Assembly: GCF_022348185.1 (NCBI RefSeq)
Contig: NZ_JAKRFD010000006.1
Coordinates: forward strand, 220,879-284,878
From: Epibacterium sp. Ofav1-8
GTDB lineage: Bacteria > Pseudomonadota > Alphaproteobacteria > Rhodobacterales > Rhodobacteraceae
Direction of reading: 5' to 3'
DNA: 64,000 nt
A program made the position numbers and the translations under genes. Positions within the stretch are counted from its first letter, which is position 1; each line of letters opens with the position of its first letter. Positions 50,140-57,514 of the stretch are shown in pieces. The notes beneath the pieces were generated by a model that saw nothing but the letters and a program-made list of their open reading frames with translations, did not search any database and was not told the origin of the DNA.

Positions 50140-50215
50140 AGGGGTATAGCTCAGTTGGTAGAGCGACGGTCTCCAAAACCGTAGGTCGCGGGTTCGAACC
50201 CTGCTGCCCCTGCCA
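50140..50215 (+). tRNA. trnW: tRNA-Trp (CCA anticodon)
   Basis: 76 bases including the encoded CCA. Acceptor AGGGGTA pairs with TGCCCCT; D arm TAGCTCAGTTGGTAGAGC; anticodon loop with CCA in CTCCAAA; T loop in GGTTCGAACC. The end of the gene lies 57 bases from the end of the prophage integrase, so its 3' half is the likely integration site (attL); the matching attR is outside the window. Confidence 0.97.
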
Positions 50216-50271
50216 GTAAAATCAACGACATAGGCCGAGTGACCGAGAGCGCAGCACCTGCGTTTGGGAGT

Positions 50272-51318
50272 TCATTTGGGAACTTTGCCGCTGTTTCCGA
50301 ACATTTCCAGCTTTTTGATAGCCGATTCAGCAAGCTCCGAATCCCGGCTTAGATAGTGTTCGTCCAGGATGGCGCCGACGTCCTTCATGCTGTGCCCGGT
50401 GATGGTCGCAATCTCAGCTTCAGAGCAGCCAGCGATGGCGAGGCGTGTCACAGCCGTGCCGCGCAAGTCGTGGAACGTAAGCCCGACGATCTTTGCTTTA
50501 GCGACAGCTTTGCGCCATGAGGCGCTAAAGCCTTGGCTGGTCCAAGACGTGCCGTGAATGGTCGTCAGAATGGTTTCGGCAGTCTCGCTCTTTTCCAAGG
50601 CATCCAGTGCCGCCCGCAGGGGCGTTGCGATGGGAATAACCACCCGGCGCTGGGTCTTGCTCTGTCGCAGGCGAATGTGTGTGCCATCGTAGGCGCTCCA
50701 GGTGAGCCGTAGAAGGTCACCTTGCCTCTGTCCGGTCCACACGGCCATCAGATACGCAAGGCAGAGCCTCTGCGGCGCTATTTTGAGGAAGGCCGCCTCA
50801 TCGGCGTGCGTCCATATGCTTTCGGAGCGTTTCGCGCGATACAGTTTCCCCGGCCTTTCGCACGGGTTGGCATCGGTCAAGCCGCGATCATACGCCCAAG
50901 CGAGAATCGAGGCAAAGGTGGCGAAGACATAGTCGGCCTGACGTCGCGATTTGAGCGCCATCTCATCGCGCCAAGACAAAAACTCCGCTCGAGCTCTGCG
51001 GTCGGTGAGGGCCTTTATGGGAAAGTCCCCAAACCGTTCCTCAATCCTCCGAATATGTCCCACGTAGTCACGGCGTGTTCGTTCCGCGAGGCCTGCCCAC
51101 TTTGGTGTGTCTTGATACTGATTGAGTATGGCTTGAAGGTTATCTTTGTTGTGCGTCACCTTCTGCTGAACAGCGTCGTTGTATGCTGCCATGAACTCGG
51201 GATCGCCCGGCTTCCCGGGAAGGCGCGGTCCGCCCTTCCACGCGTAGTAGTAAGTGACCTTCGCGCCGCTGGCCAATCTGGACGTAACCTTGTTGATGCC
51301 CTTTAGCTTAACTCGCAT
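50272..51318 (-). CDS. int: Prophage tyrosine integrase
   Basis: A 348-residue tyrosine recombinase. The N-terminal part (about 60-150) is an SAM-like core-binding domain; catalytic residues are visible in WTGQRQGDLLRL (Arg), LTFHDLRGTAVTRLA (His-x-x-Arg), ITGHSMKDV (His) and LDEHYLSRD (Tyr). ATG 51318 is chosen (MRVKLKGINKV). It lies at the tRNA-Trp end in the orientation expected of an integrase, at the end of a leftward operon. Confidence 0.93.
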   Translation of the reverse strand: MRVKLKGINKVTSRLASGAKVTYYYAWKGGPRLPGKPGDPEFMAAYNDAVQQKVTHNKDNLQAILNQYQDTPKWAGLAERTRRDYVGHIRRIEERFGDFPIKALTDRRARAEFLSWRDEMALKSRRQADYVFATFASILAWAYDRGLTDANPCERPGKLYRAKRSESIWTHADEAAFLKIAPQRLCLAYLMAVWTGQRQGDLLRLTWSAYDGTHIRLRQSKTQRRVVIPIATPLRAALDALEKSETAETILTTIHGTSWTSQGFSASWRKAVAKAKIVGLTFHDLRGTAVTRLAIAGCSEAEIATITGHSMKDVGAILDEHYLSRDSELAESAIKKLEMFGNSGKVPK

Positions 51319-51499
51319 GTTGTTTTGTCTTCCATTCGTCGAAGGGGGAGGCCGGGATCGCAGCTTGCTCATTTTCCGGCAGGAAACGCACAGTTCCTGC
51401 ATCGGTCACGATCTCCACAACTGCTCTGGGGTCGTTGGTGCGTGCTGCGTTGATGAAGCGCTGAATTTGTGCGGCGGTGAACTGCTGTTTTCTGGCCAT
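51308..51499 (-). CDS. Small prophage protein, 63 aa
   Basis: A 63-residue protein (MARKQQFTAAQIQRFINAARTND...) with an N-terminal helix, ending with a lysine-rich tail. It overlaps the integrase start by 11 bases and the next upstream gene by one base. The position suggests an excisionase-type or integrase-control function, but I see no clear DNA-binding motif; unassigned. Confidence 0.5.
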   Translation of the reverse strand: MARKQQFTAAQIQRFINAARTNDPRAVVEIVTDAGTVRFLPENEQAAIPASPFDEWKTKQHAS

Positions 51500-51771
51500 C
51501 AGTTTTTCCCTTCAGATCTGCGCATTCTCCGAATGCAACGGTTCATGATTGTTTGGCGCTCACTGATGAGGTCAGACAGATTCGCTTTCTTTAGTTCGAT
51601 CCGCACGTGGAGCTTTGCTAGTCGGCGCAGCTCCGCGTCTTGCGCGAAATGAAGCCACATGGCCTTTAGGCCAAATGGCTGGTTTCTGCGCTTCGGCTGA
51701 GGCGGTGTCTGTGTAGTGGCGGCCACTGTACAGGGCAGCGGCTTCGGAAGAGGCGGCATTGCTACATCCAT
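51499..51771 (-). CDS. Small prophage protein, 90 aa
   Basis: A 90-residue basic protein starting MDVAMPPLPKPLPCTVAAT, with a C-terminal region rich in Arg and Lys (IELKKANLSDLISERQTIMNRCIRRMRR). I start it at ATG 51771, since the longer frame overlaps the neighbouring gene. Overlaps the 63-aa gene by one base. Function unknown. Confidence 0.45.
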   Translation of the reverse strand: MDVAMPPLPKPLPCTVAATTQTPPQPKRRNQPFGLKAMWLHFAQDAELRRLAKLHVRIELKKANLSDLISERQTIMNRCIRRMRRSEGKN

Positions 51772-51806
51772 CGTTTTGGGGTGCGGCGCGTGTGTGTGAG
51801 TGGTGG

Positions 51807-52313
51807 TCAGCGCGGTGCTGGCGCAGGCAATTGCCCGTTGTAGGGACAATCCGGGCGGCCATCGCTGGCCCGGCGGGGCACGCGCGCAGAGGCGGTCTTG
51901 ATCCAGTTGCTCAGGGCGCTTTGGCGGGACGTGCCGGTGCATTGAATGCCCATCAGCTCGACCAGCCAGAGCGCCTCATCGTGGGTCCATGCATCTGTCA
52001 TGGGCGCAGTGATGCGCCCGCCGAGGTCTGAGAGCTGTTCGGACCTTTGATGCATCGGCGTCGCCTTGAGTATCTCCGTCGCGGCATAGAGCGCGAGGGT
52101 GTTGATCTCGGTAGATGATGCGCGGGCGGTGGGCAACTTGGAGGATTGATCCGCCCGCGCCAGATCCGCACCGCAGGAGCGGTGCGAAACCTCGGGACAG
52201 TCGGCGGCGCGCAATCCTCGAACGCGCCGCGTGTGTTCATTGGTCTCAGAGGGGCGGGGCCCTCGGGATGCGTCCGCCATGGATGCGGAAGCGTGAGAGA
52301 TAGGGTTTGTCAT
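51807..52313 (-). CDS. Hypothetical prophage protein, 168 aa
   Basis: A 168-residue protein. The conserved-looking part is DAWTHDEALWLVELMGIQCTGTSRQSALSNWIKTA (about 105-145), which resembles a small helical DNA-interacting domain; the rest is low complexity. Third gene of the leftward operon. Function unknown. Confidence 0.45.
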   Translation of the reverse strand: MTNPISHASASMADASRGPRPSETNEHTRRVRGLRAADCPEVSHRSCGADLARADQSSKLPTARASSTEINTLALYAATEILKATPMHQRSEQLSDLGGRITAPMTDAWTHDEALWLVELMGIQCTGTSRQSALSNWIKTASARVPRRASDGRPDCPYNGQLPAPAPR

Positions 52314-52330
52314 TGCGGGTGCGCCTTGCC

Positions 52331-52612
52331 TTACGCCGCATGGGGGCCGTGCGGGGTGATCTGGCGATCTGCCATAACACGGCGGACCTTCTGGCCGACG
52401 CGGTCGAGAACCTGCTCGGTCGGTTCCGGCGTCGGCGCCGGGCGCTCGATCAGATGCGCAGCGCGCAAGCGTGCTGGGTCAAAGCCCTGGCCGCGTGCGG
52501 CCTTCAGTGTTGCCCAGGCTGTTGTGAACAGGTGCGGGCTGTCGAGGTGTTCCTCGGGTGAGCCTGCGATCTGCTGCGCGTCCCGCAGCACGGTTTCCAG
52601 TCTGTCTTGCAT
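52331..52612 (-). CDS. Hypothetical prophage protein, 93 aa
   Basis: A 93-residue soluble protein (MQDRLETVLRDAQQIAGSPEEH...) with a proline-rich middle. ATG 52612 follows GGAGGA (as read on the minus strand), a good start. First gene of the leftward operon ending in int; two operator copies lie just upstream (52646-52690). Function unknown. Confidence 0.55.
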   Translation of the reverse strand: MQDRLETVLRDAQQIAGSPEEHLDSPHLFTTAWATLKAARGQGFDPARLRAAHLIERPAPTPEPTEQVLDRVGQKVRRVMADRQITPHGPHAA

Positions 52613-52645
52613 TCAATCCTCCATCGGTTGATGATCGAACGATAA

Positions 52646-52690
52646 TTCACAAAAAGTGGATATTGCAATACTAAAAACACAATTTGTGGA
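52646..52690. promoter_or_regulatory. OL-like operator pair
   Basis: Two 15-base sites of the same family as the repressor-cro operators: TTCACAAAAAGTGGA (52646-52660) and AACACAATTTGTGGA (52676-52690), centres 30 bp apart. They sit 34-78 bp upstream of the first gene of the leftward integrase operon, so the repressor should control it. Confidence 0.7.
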
Positions 52691-52786
52691 TTTTCGGGTT
52701 TCATCAAGTGATTCAATGCTCTGCAAAGCGAGGGTTCCCGACACCTCAGAAGATCGATTGACCTGTGTTAGGACGAAGTTCTATTC

Positions 52787-52999
52787 ATGGAACAAAAACG
52801 GAACACGCAACAGGCAAAAGAGCGTATGAAGGTAGTGGATAAGAGGTTAGACAGGATGATCGAGATTGCAGACGAGTTGGACGTGCCTCTGGATCACGTG
52901 GTGAAGCACATCGGCCGGAGCGATCAGAGGGCTTTTGAGGCAGTCTCGGAGAGGCCATCCCTTCTGCCCCGGTATATGAAATCCAACGTTACACCGTAG
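52787..52999 (+). CDS. Small hypothetical prophage protein, 70 aa
   Basis: A 70-residue mostly helical protein with charged N-terminal repeats of Lys/Arg and an IEIADELDVPLDHVVKHIG segment. The upstream TTGACC...TATTCA pair near 52759-52788 could be a promoter. It converges on and overlaps the repressor gene by 76 bases. Real but unassigned is my best reading; a chance frame is possible. Confidence 0.4.
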   Translation: MEQKRNTQQAKERMKVVDKRLDRMIEIADELDVPLDHVVKHIGRSDQRAFEAVSERPSLLPRYMKSNVTP

Positions 53000-53187
53000 G
53001 TTTCACAGAGTCTCTCGGCGCTTTCTACGGGGATTCGCCGGAGACCTTTCTCCCAGTTGTTCACTTGAGTCGCGTTGAAGCCGTGCTTGGCAGCCCATTC
53101 CTTCTGGTTCGCGTCGGGAGCGAACGCTTTGCGAATGGCGACTAGGCGATCAGCGATCTCAGGGTAGGATTTGTTGGCTATGTTCAT
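52924..53187 (-). CDS. Phage repressor, XRE-type HTH (CI-like)
   Basis: An 87-residue protein with one helix-turn-helix domain: ADRLVAIRKAFAPDANQKEWAAKHGFNATQVNNWEKGLRRIPVESAERLCETYGVTLDFIY. Divergent from a Cro-like gene with three operators between them, so it is the lysogeny repressor. Shorter than lambda CI: no RecA-cleavable C-terminal domain, so induction may use another route. Confidence 0.85.
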   Translation of the reverse strand: MNIANKSYPEIADRLVAIRKAFAPDANQKEWAAKHGFNATQVNNWEKGLRRIPVESAERLCETYGVTLDFIYRGRRDGLSETASKAL

Positions 53188-53198
53188 AGGCTCTTTGG

Positions 53199-53263
53199 AT
53201 CACATTTTGTGAATTTTGGGCAAACCACAAAATGTGGACTTGAGTGAATCCACAAAACGTGGA
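53199..53263. promoter_or_regulatory. OR-like triple operator of the repressor/Cro switch
   Basis: Three 15-base sites: ATCACATTTTGTGAA (53199-53213), ACCACAAAATGTGGA (53224-53238) and TCCACAAAACGTGGA (53249-53263). Centres are exactly 25 bp apart. Consensus close to TCCACAAAAYGTGGA, imperfectly palindromic. They lie between the divergent repressor and Cro-like genes and overlap the expected promoters of both. Confidence 0.88.
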
Positions 53264-53273
53264 TATTGCGCTT

Positions 53274-53495
53274 ATGATGAACGTTTCCCAGATAGCCGAC
53301 ATGATCGGCAGAAAAGAGATCGCAGATACTGTCAGCGTTGGGCCTACAGCCGTGAGCAATGCGATAGCGCGGGGGGCCTTTCCGGCGTCCTGGTATCTGA
53401 GCATCAAGATCTTGTGCGAGGCTCGGGGCGTGAAATGCGAAACCGCATGGTTCGCGATGGTGCGACCTTCCTCGCAGAAGGACGCAGCCGCATGA
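53274..53495 (+). CDS. Cro-like DNA-binding protein
   Basis: About 73 residues (MMNVSQIADMIGRKEIADTVSVGPTAVSNAIARGAFPASWYLSIKILCEARGVKCETAWF...). The SQIADMIGRKEIADTVSVGPTAVSNAIARG segment is an HTH similar to YdaS/Cro-type repressors. The first ATG (53274) has no ribosome binding site and lies at about the expected +1 of the promoter overlapping the third operator, so it may be a leaderless message. A GTG at 53244 would start inside the operator array. Overlaps the next gene by 4 bases. Confidence 0.75.
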   Translation: MMNVSQIADMIGRKEIADTVSVGPTAVSNAIARGAFPASWYLSIKILCEARGVKCETAWFAMVRPSSQKDAAA

Positions 53496-53815
53496 GCCGC
53501 CCGCGTCTAACCCTGATCGTGAACAATGATGTGCCATGCGACCAGCCTGGCACGTCAGCTGACCAAGCGTCTTGGTCAAATCAGTTGGACCCTCATGCGC
53601 TGAAGGTCAGCGCGCCTGACCTTTGGTCGGCCTATTTCCACGCGCGGTTTCACAGCCCGCGCGAGGTGGCGCTGTTTTGCGATGTCTCGTTTCAGACCGC
53701 GCTCAACTGGTGGGGCGCGATGACAGCACCCGCCAGCCATACCGCCTTGCTGATGATCCTGACCGATCCCGGCGCGGCGGCGTTCTTTCAGGATCAATTG
53801 GCGAGGGCCGCATGA
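53492..53815 (+). CDS. Early prophage protein, HTH-like, 107 aa
   Basis: A 107-residue protein. The middle (APDLWSAYFHARFHSPREVALFCDVSFQTALNWWGAMTAPASHTALLMI, about 48-95) reads like a helix-turn-helix. ATG 53492 overlaps the Cro-like stop (ATGA). Early genes of this kind are common in Rhodobacteraceae prophages. Function unassigned. Confidence 0.6.
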   Translation: MSRPRLTLIVNNDVPCDQPGTSADQASWSNQLDPHALKVSAPDLWSAYFHARFHSPREVALFCDVSFQTALNWWGAMTAPASHTALLMILTDPGAAAFFQDQLARAA

Positions 53816-54078
53816 TGGCGCAGAATTCCTCACCCCGGATCGAGCGGATCGCCTATCAGATCTGGTGGCTGATCCAGGACAGTGCCGGCGAATGCACCCT
53901 GCGGGATATGGCGGAGTTTACCGGCGCTTCGATGCGCACCTGCACCCAGATCTGCCGCCATCGCGGCTGGGCCGGGGCCTATCGCAAAATGGCGCAGAGA
54001 CCCGCGGCAGAGTGCGGCCCGCGGATGATCGAGGCGCTGGATGGTGAGCTGTCCGCTCTGTTTGGGGAGGCGGCCTGA
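53812..54078 (+). CDS. Early prophage protein, HTH-like, 88 aa
   Basis: An 88-residue protein with an HTH-like stretch YQIWWLIQDSAGECTLRDMAEFTGASMRTCTQICRHRGWAG (about 13-55). Starts at ATG 53812 (a second ATG at 53815) overlapping the previous stop by 4 bases, and its own stop overlaps the next start by one base. DNA-binding early regulator is likely but unproven. Confidence 0.6.
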   Translation: MMAQNSSPRIERIAYQIWWLIQDSAGECTLRDMAEFTGASMRTCTQICRHRGWAGAYRKMAQRPAAECGPRMIEALDGELSALFGEAA

Positions 54079-54725
54079 TGTTGAATGCAGCAGGTTTGCA
54101 GCCGGTCCCGACCGATGATCTGCCGGAGTATCCGCTGGGGTCTGAGGATCGGCTCGACAGCCATTACTTCATGGCCTGGGAACGGCGGCGCTGGCTCAAC
54201 TCGGATATGCGCCTCAAGGGCACGCCGGAATGTCGGGCGCTCTACTTTGATCTGATCAATATCTCATACGATCAGACGCCGGTCGGCACGGTGCCGCAGG
54301 ATCTGGAGACGCTGGCCAAGCTGCTGCTGGTGGATCCCGGGCATTTTCGTGCGCTGTGCAAGCTGGACTATGGCCCACTGCACAAATGGACACCCTGTAT
54401 CTGCGAGGGCGGCGAGGTGCGTCTGATGCACCCGATGGTGCTGCGCACGCTGACCGAGGCGCTGTCGCGGAAAGAGGACAATCGCGCCAAGCACGAGGCG
54501 GCCAATGCGGCCAAGCGCTTGCAGCGCTTGCGCTCGACCGTGGCGGGCTATCACGCCGAGCTCGCGAAGAATGACGCCGCCATCCGCTGGATGGATGAAT
54601 GGCTTGTCCAGGAGGGCTGCGAATACCGCAACGCCACCTGGATCGAACGCGCGATGCAGTCCTGGTCGACACATATGTTTGACCTCGGCCAAGCGCGCTC
54701 CGGAACTCACCGAACATTGTCCTGA
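54078..54725 (+). CDS. Phage replication-like protein (DUF1376-type)
   Basis: A 215-residue protein. SHYFMAWERRRWLNSDMRLKGTPECRALYFDLINISYDQ and the following VGTVPQDLETLAKLLLVDPGHFRALCKL read like a winged-helix of the DUF1376 type; the C-terminal half (about 125-190) is a charged helix with NDAAIRWMDEWLVQEG. The iteron array starts at its stop codon, so it is the likely origin-binding or replisome-loading protein, as lambda O is. Assignment is by position and partial resemblance. Confidence 0.55.
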   Translation: MLNAAGLQPVPTDDLPEYPLGSEDRLDSHYFMAWERRRWLNSDMRLKGTPECRALYFDLINISYDQTPVGTVPQDLETLAKLLLVDPGHFRALCKLDYGPLHKWTPCICEGGEVRLMHPMVLRTLTEALSRKEDNRAKHEAANAAKRLQRLRSTVAGYHAELAKNDAAIRWMDEWLVQEGCEYRNATWIERAMQSWSTHMFDLGQARSGTHRTLS

Positions 54726-54726
54726 C

Positions 54727-54832
54727 ACTGTCCAAGACTGTCCGGCGGACAGTTCAAGACAGTCTCGGACAGTCTCAGACTGTCCTGCACGACAGGGATA
54801 GAGACAGAGACATAACAAAACAGAAGGACAGT
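54727..54832. repeat. Iteron array, probable phage replication origin
   Basis: Heptamer ACTGTCC/GGACAGT copies start at 54727, 54737, 54747, 54757 (AGACAGT), 54767, 54779 and 54826. The first five are exactly 10 bp apart, one helical turn, and orientation switches from ACTGTCC to GGACAGT at the third copy. The array lies immediately after the replication-like gene and before an AT-richer stretch (54800-54826) and a DnaA box. Together this is a credible origin. Confidence 0.75.
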
Positions 54833-54857
54833 TGCCGGACACATTGAAGTCGGCGGC

Positions 54858-54866
54858 TGTGGATAA
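54858..54866 (-). promoter_or_regulatory. Perfect DnaA box
   Basis: TGTGGATAA is the exact reverse complement of the consensus DnaA box TTATCCACA. It is about 26 bp after the last iteron and 31 bp before the next gene. Confidence 0.7.
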
Positions 54867-54896
54867 CTCGGATTTGCTGAGAAATGAGGTGCAGAA

Positions 54897-55481
54897 ATGG
54901 ATGCAAAGGAACAGGCCGCCGGTGAGGCGCGGGTGCAGGAGGTGTTGATCACACCGCTGGAGGCGCTGGGGCTGGCGCGGCCCTCGACGCTGACCAAGGC
55001 GCAGTTTGCGGTGATGCTGGGCGAGCTGCGCCAGAAGCTGGCGTATATGTCGCCCGCCAGCATCGCAGTGCTGCGGGATTGGGTTGAGGCGCACCCCGGT
55101 GGCAAGGACAAGGATCGGTTCCCGATTGGGCTCAAGATCCTGAACAAGGCGCGCGAGATCCAACCGCCGGAGAGCGGGCCATCGCCGCTGATGCTCAAGG
55201 TATTCGGCCATCCGCTGGGGCAGGAGGCGATGGCCGGCGGCTGGGCGCCCGAGCTGCTGCGCTATCTGAGGGGCGCGCGGGAATGGCCGGGTCGCTACAC
55301 CATCACCCAGATCCGCAATGAGGCGGATGAGGCGGTGCGGCGGATCGCGGACATCGAAATGCGGGCAGGGCGCGGGGATCACCTGTCGACCGAGGATGAG
55401 AGCTTTCGCGCCCGCAGGTCTGAAGCACTGCAGAAATGTCGCGAGATCGCAGACCAGGCGCAGCGGGGTGCAGCAGCATGA
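54897..55481 (+). CDS. Hypothetical early prophage protein, 194 aa
   Basis: A 194-residue soluble protein. A conserved-looking core is LTKAQFAVMLGELRQKLAYMSPASIAVLRDWVEAHPGGKDKDRFPIGLKILNKA (about 35-90). It sits directly after the putative origin, where helicase loaders or origin partners are usual, but no Walker motif is visible. Start ATG 54897 after GAGGTG; overlaps the next gene by 4 bases (ATGA). Confidence 0.55.
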   Translation: MDAKEQAAGEARVQEVLITPLEALGLARPSTLTKAQFAVMLGELRQKLAYMSPASIAVLRDWVEAHPGGKDKDRFPIGLKILNKAREIQPPESGPSPLMLKVFGHPLGQEAMAGGWAPELLRYLRGAREWPGRYTITQIRNEADEAVRRIADIEMRAGRGDHLSTEDESFRARRSEALQKCREIADQAQRGAAA

Positions 55482-56212
55482 GTGAGCATGTTGTGATCGT
55501 GGCCCCCGATGGCGTGGCGGATCTGACCCCGGTGGCAAAGTTTATGGCGGCGCGCCAACGGCGATTGCAGGCGGAGGAGGACCGAATCCAGGCGGTGAAA
55601 GAGCAGGGCTATGTGCCGGAGGTCTGCGGCGATGCCATCCCCGAGGCGCCGGCCCGGGGAGCGATCCGCGTGTTCCAACCGATGAGCCTGTTTCCTGAAG
55701 GTGAAAACGACTGGAAAGCCTGCCCCTCGGGCTACCGTGGCCGGTCAGCCATGCAGCGGGCGGATGTGTTCGACGTGATGACGGCCAAAGCGGCCAGCAA
55801 CGGCAAGCCCGCGCCATTTACCCGCGCGCAGGTGGCCGCAGGGCGGTATTATCGGGATCTGGTCGAACGCCACGCCTCTGCCGGTGTCCGGTGTTCGTCT
55901 GTCGAAGCCATCCGCAGTGGCGGTGGTGGTGGCAGTGGCAGCTTCATCGATGCAGTGCTGCGGGATCGCGAAGAGATCGAGTGGATCCAAAGGCGCATCG
56001 GCACTGGCACTGCCATGGCCGTGCGCAAGATCCGCCCGTCCAAGCGTGGCTCACGCGTGAACATCACGGATCGGCGGCTGGTGGATATGGTGTGTCTGGA
56101 GGACAAGCCGATCAGCGCGGTATTGCGGGCAAATGGGTGGAGTGTGCGGGGGCAGACCTCAGGAGCGTTGCGGCAGGCTTTGGCTGAGGTGTTGGAGCGG
56201 ATGGTTTGGTGA
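55478..56212 (+). CDS. Hypothetical prophage protein, 244 aa
   Basis: A 244-residue protein. The C-terminal block VRKIRPSKRGSRVNITDRRLVDMVCLEDKPISAVLRANGWSVRGQTSGALRQALAEVLERMVW is the conserved part and reads like a helix-turn-helix. A glycine-rich linker (GGGGGSGS) lies near residue 150. Its position as last early gene before the packaging block suggests a late-gene regulator or antiterminator, but this is inference. A 7-bp inverted repeat follows its stop (56213-56228). Confidence 0.5.
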   Translation: MSEHVVIVAPDGVADLTPVAKFMAARQRRLQAEEDRIQAVKEQGYVPEVCGDAIPEAPARGAIRVFQPMSLFPEGENDWKACPSGYRGRSAMQRADVFDVMTAKAASNGKPAPFTRAQVAAGRYYRDLVERHASAGVRCSSVEAIRSGGGGGSGSFIDAVLRDREEIEWIQRRIGTGTAMAVRKIRPSKRGSRVNITDRRLVDMVCLEDKPISAVLRANGWSVRGQTSGALRQALAEVLERMVW

Positions 56213-56392
56213 GGGCTGAAATCAGCCCAAATACGACACTCATGCAAGGTGCAGCGATATCTTTGCTGCAAGCGCGAACGATCTCCTGAGAGCCGACCTT
56301 CGAAAGGCTCCGATGACCAGGGCGATGCCGCGCTCAGCTCAGATGCCAGCAAAGCGCAGAACGCGAGCTTTGCAAAGTCGTGATTTTGACCT

Positions 56393-56515
56393 GTGGAGCG
56401 GCGGCCCCAGGTTGCACGAGCAGTAGGAAAAGCGGCCACTCGATACAAGCGCACCTATGATGGGAAAGAGGTGGAAATTTGTCTGAACGAAGCATATCGG
56501 CGGTGGCGAGCTTAG
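56393..56515 (+). pseudogene. Possible small ORF or remnant, 40 aa
   Basis: A GTG-initiated frame giving MERRPQVARAVGKAATRYKRTYDGKEVEICLNEAYRRWRA by one reading; the end looks like the C-terminus of a DNA-binding or recombinase protein. It may be the remnant of an insertion that marks the cargo boundary. It overlaps the end of the minus-strand gene by a few bases. Confidence 0.2.
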
Positions 56516-57324
56516 CCTTCTCGATCTGCCCATTGCATTAGCTCTGGTTCAGCGTGGAAGTCTCCAACCCTAAACAACGCATCGATTTTCCTTAGATTTT
56601 TCATTGCGTCGGCGGGCAATTCGACTTCAACTTCAAAATTTTCCCGCAGCCCCTTCGCAGTTTTTTCTACATTGCTTAGAACATAGTGTGCAACATTTTC
56701 CGTTTCAGAAACCTTGAATAGATCACGCATTTCAAAATGTAGCGCTTTAAGCTCCTCGCGGCGCTTTTTATGGCCCTCCTGATCCGTTGCAGGGTTGCCA
56801 AATTCTGCAGTGATGGCGTCTTGCGCTTTCGAATACGCAGGCGTGAGAGTTCTCTGAATCCTTTCAGACAGGAAAGATACAGCATCAAACACCATCACCC
56901 TATAGACCTTTTCCTTTAGCGGAAGAAAGTCAATCTTCTGACCAAGCGTGTCGTGCTGGCCGACAAGTTCTTCATACAGGGCCCAGCGATCAGGCCATTC
57001 TGAGCCTCCCCCAAACCTCCCGGTCATTACTTTCATCATCACAATTTCACGAGTGTAAACTTGCACAATGTTTTTCAAGCGATCAATGAGATCAGCGGCT
57101 TCTTTCTGTTTGTCTTCCCAGAGCTCGGCTTCAAATCCCAATCCCTTGAACCGCTTGAAGCGAGAGACGTTACCATAAACCAAACAAAGAAAGGCCATGA
57201 CAAAGGTTGCAGTGGCTCCAGCTACGTCATTCATGATCAAAAACCGGATGCTGAATGCCAGAAACACGAGTGCGATCAAAAACAAAAAGCTTCGTTCCCA
57301 GTTGATTTTAATCCAACCCCACAT
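56512..57324 (-). CDS. Membrane-anchored coiled-coil protein (cargo gene)
   Basis: A 270-residue protein: two transmembrane helices at the N-terminus (about 10-30 and 35-52), then a charged, mainly helical cytosolic part (EDKQKEAADLIDRLKNIVQVYTREIVMM, HKKRREELKALHFEMRDL). No enzyme motif is visible. Its GC is lower than the phage genes around it (one line I counted is about 45%). Probably a cargo gene, such as a defence or sensor component. No known family recognised. Confidence 0.6.
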   Translation of the reverse strand: MWGWIKINWERSFLFLIALVFLAFSIRFLIMNDVAGATATFVMAFLCLVYGNVSRFKRFKGLGFEAELWEDKQKEAADLIDRLKNIVQVYTREIVMMKVMTGRFGGGSEWPDRWALYEELVGQHDTLGQKIDFLPLKEKVYRVMVFDAVSFLSERIQRTLTPAYSKAQDAITAEFGNPATDQEGHKKRREELKALHFEMRDLFKVSETENVAHYVLSNVEKTAKGLRENFEVEVELPADAMKNLRKIDALFRVGDFHAEPELMQWADREG

Positions 57325-57440
57325 CCTAACATCCTCATCCTAAAGTTTGGGCGAGAGTACAGTGGAAGACGAGCATTGTGAACGACCGAAACTTCCACCG
57401 ACAGCTCATCCGGGGCATTGCTACAAAGGAGGACTTCTAG

Positions 57441-57479
57441 ATGATCATAGCCCCCAAGGGCGCCAACAAAACCTGCTGA
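57441..57479 (+). CDS. Possible 12-residue leader ORF
   Basis: ATGATCATAGCCCCCAAGGG... encodes MIIAPKGANKTC and stop. AAAGGAGG lies 8 bases upstream, a near-perfect ribosome binding site. It may be the 5' end of a gene lost by deletion, or a leader peptide. Confidence 0.2.
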   Translation: MIIAPKGANKTC

Positions 57480-57486
57480 GTGGCTG

Positions 57487-57514
57487 ACTTTGTGAAGGGC
57501 GCTATCTGCGCTTC
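57487..57514 (+). repeat. 28-bp cargo repeat, copy A
   Basis: ACTTTGTGAAGGGCGCTATC then TGCGCTTC. About 22 of 28 positions match copies B (58468) and C (61665). It lies between the membrane gene and the small secreted gene. Confidence 0.65.

Noticed and set aside
55849..56454. A 201-residue minus-strand frame opposite the last early prophage gene
   Set aside because: Antisense of the 244-residue gene; high Arg/Ser content and no ribosome binding site.
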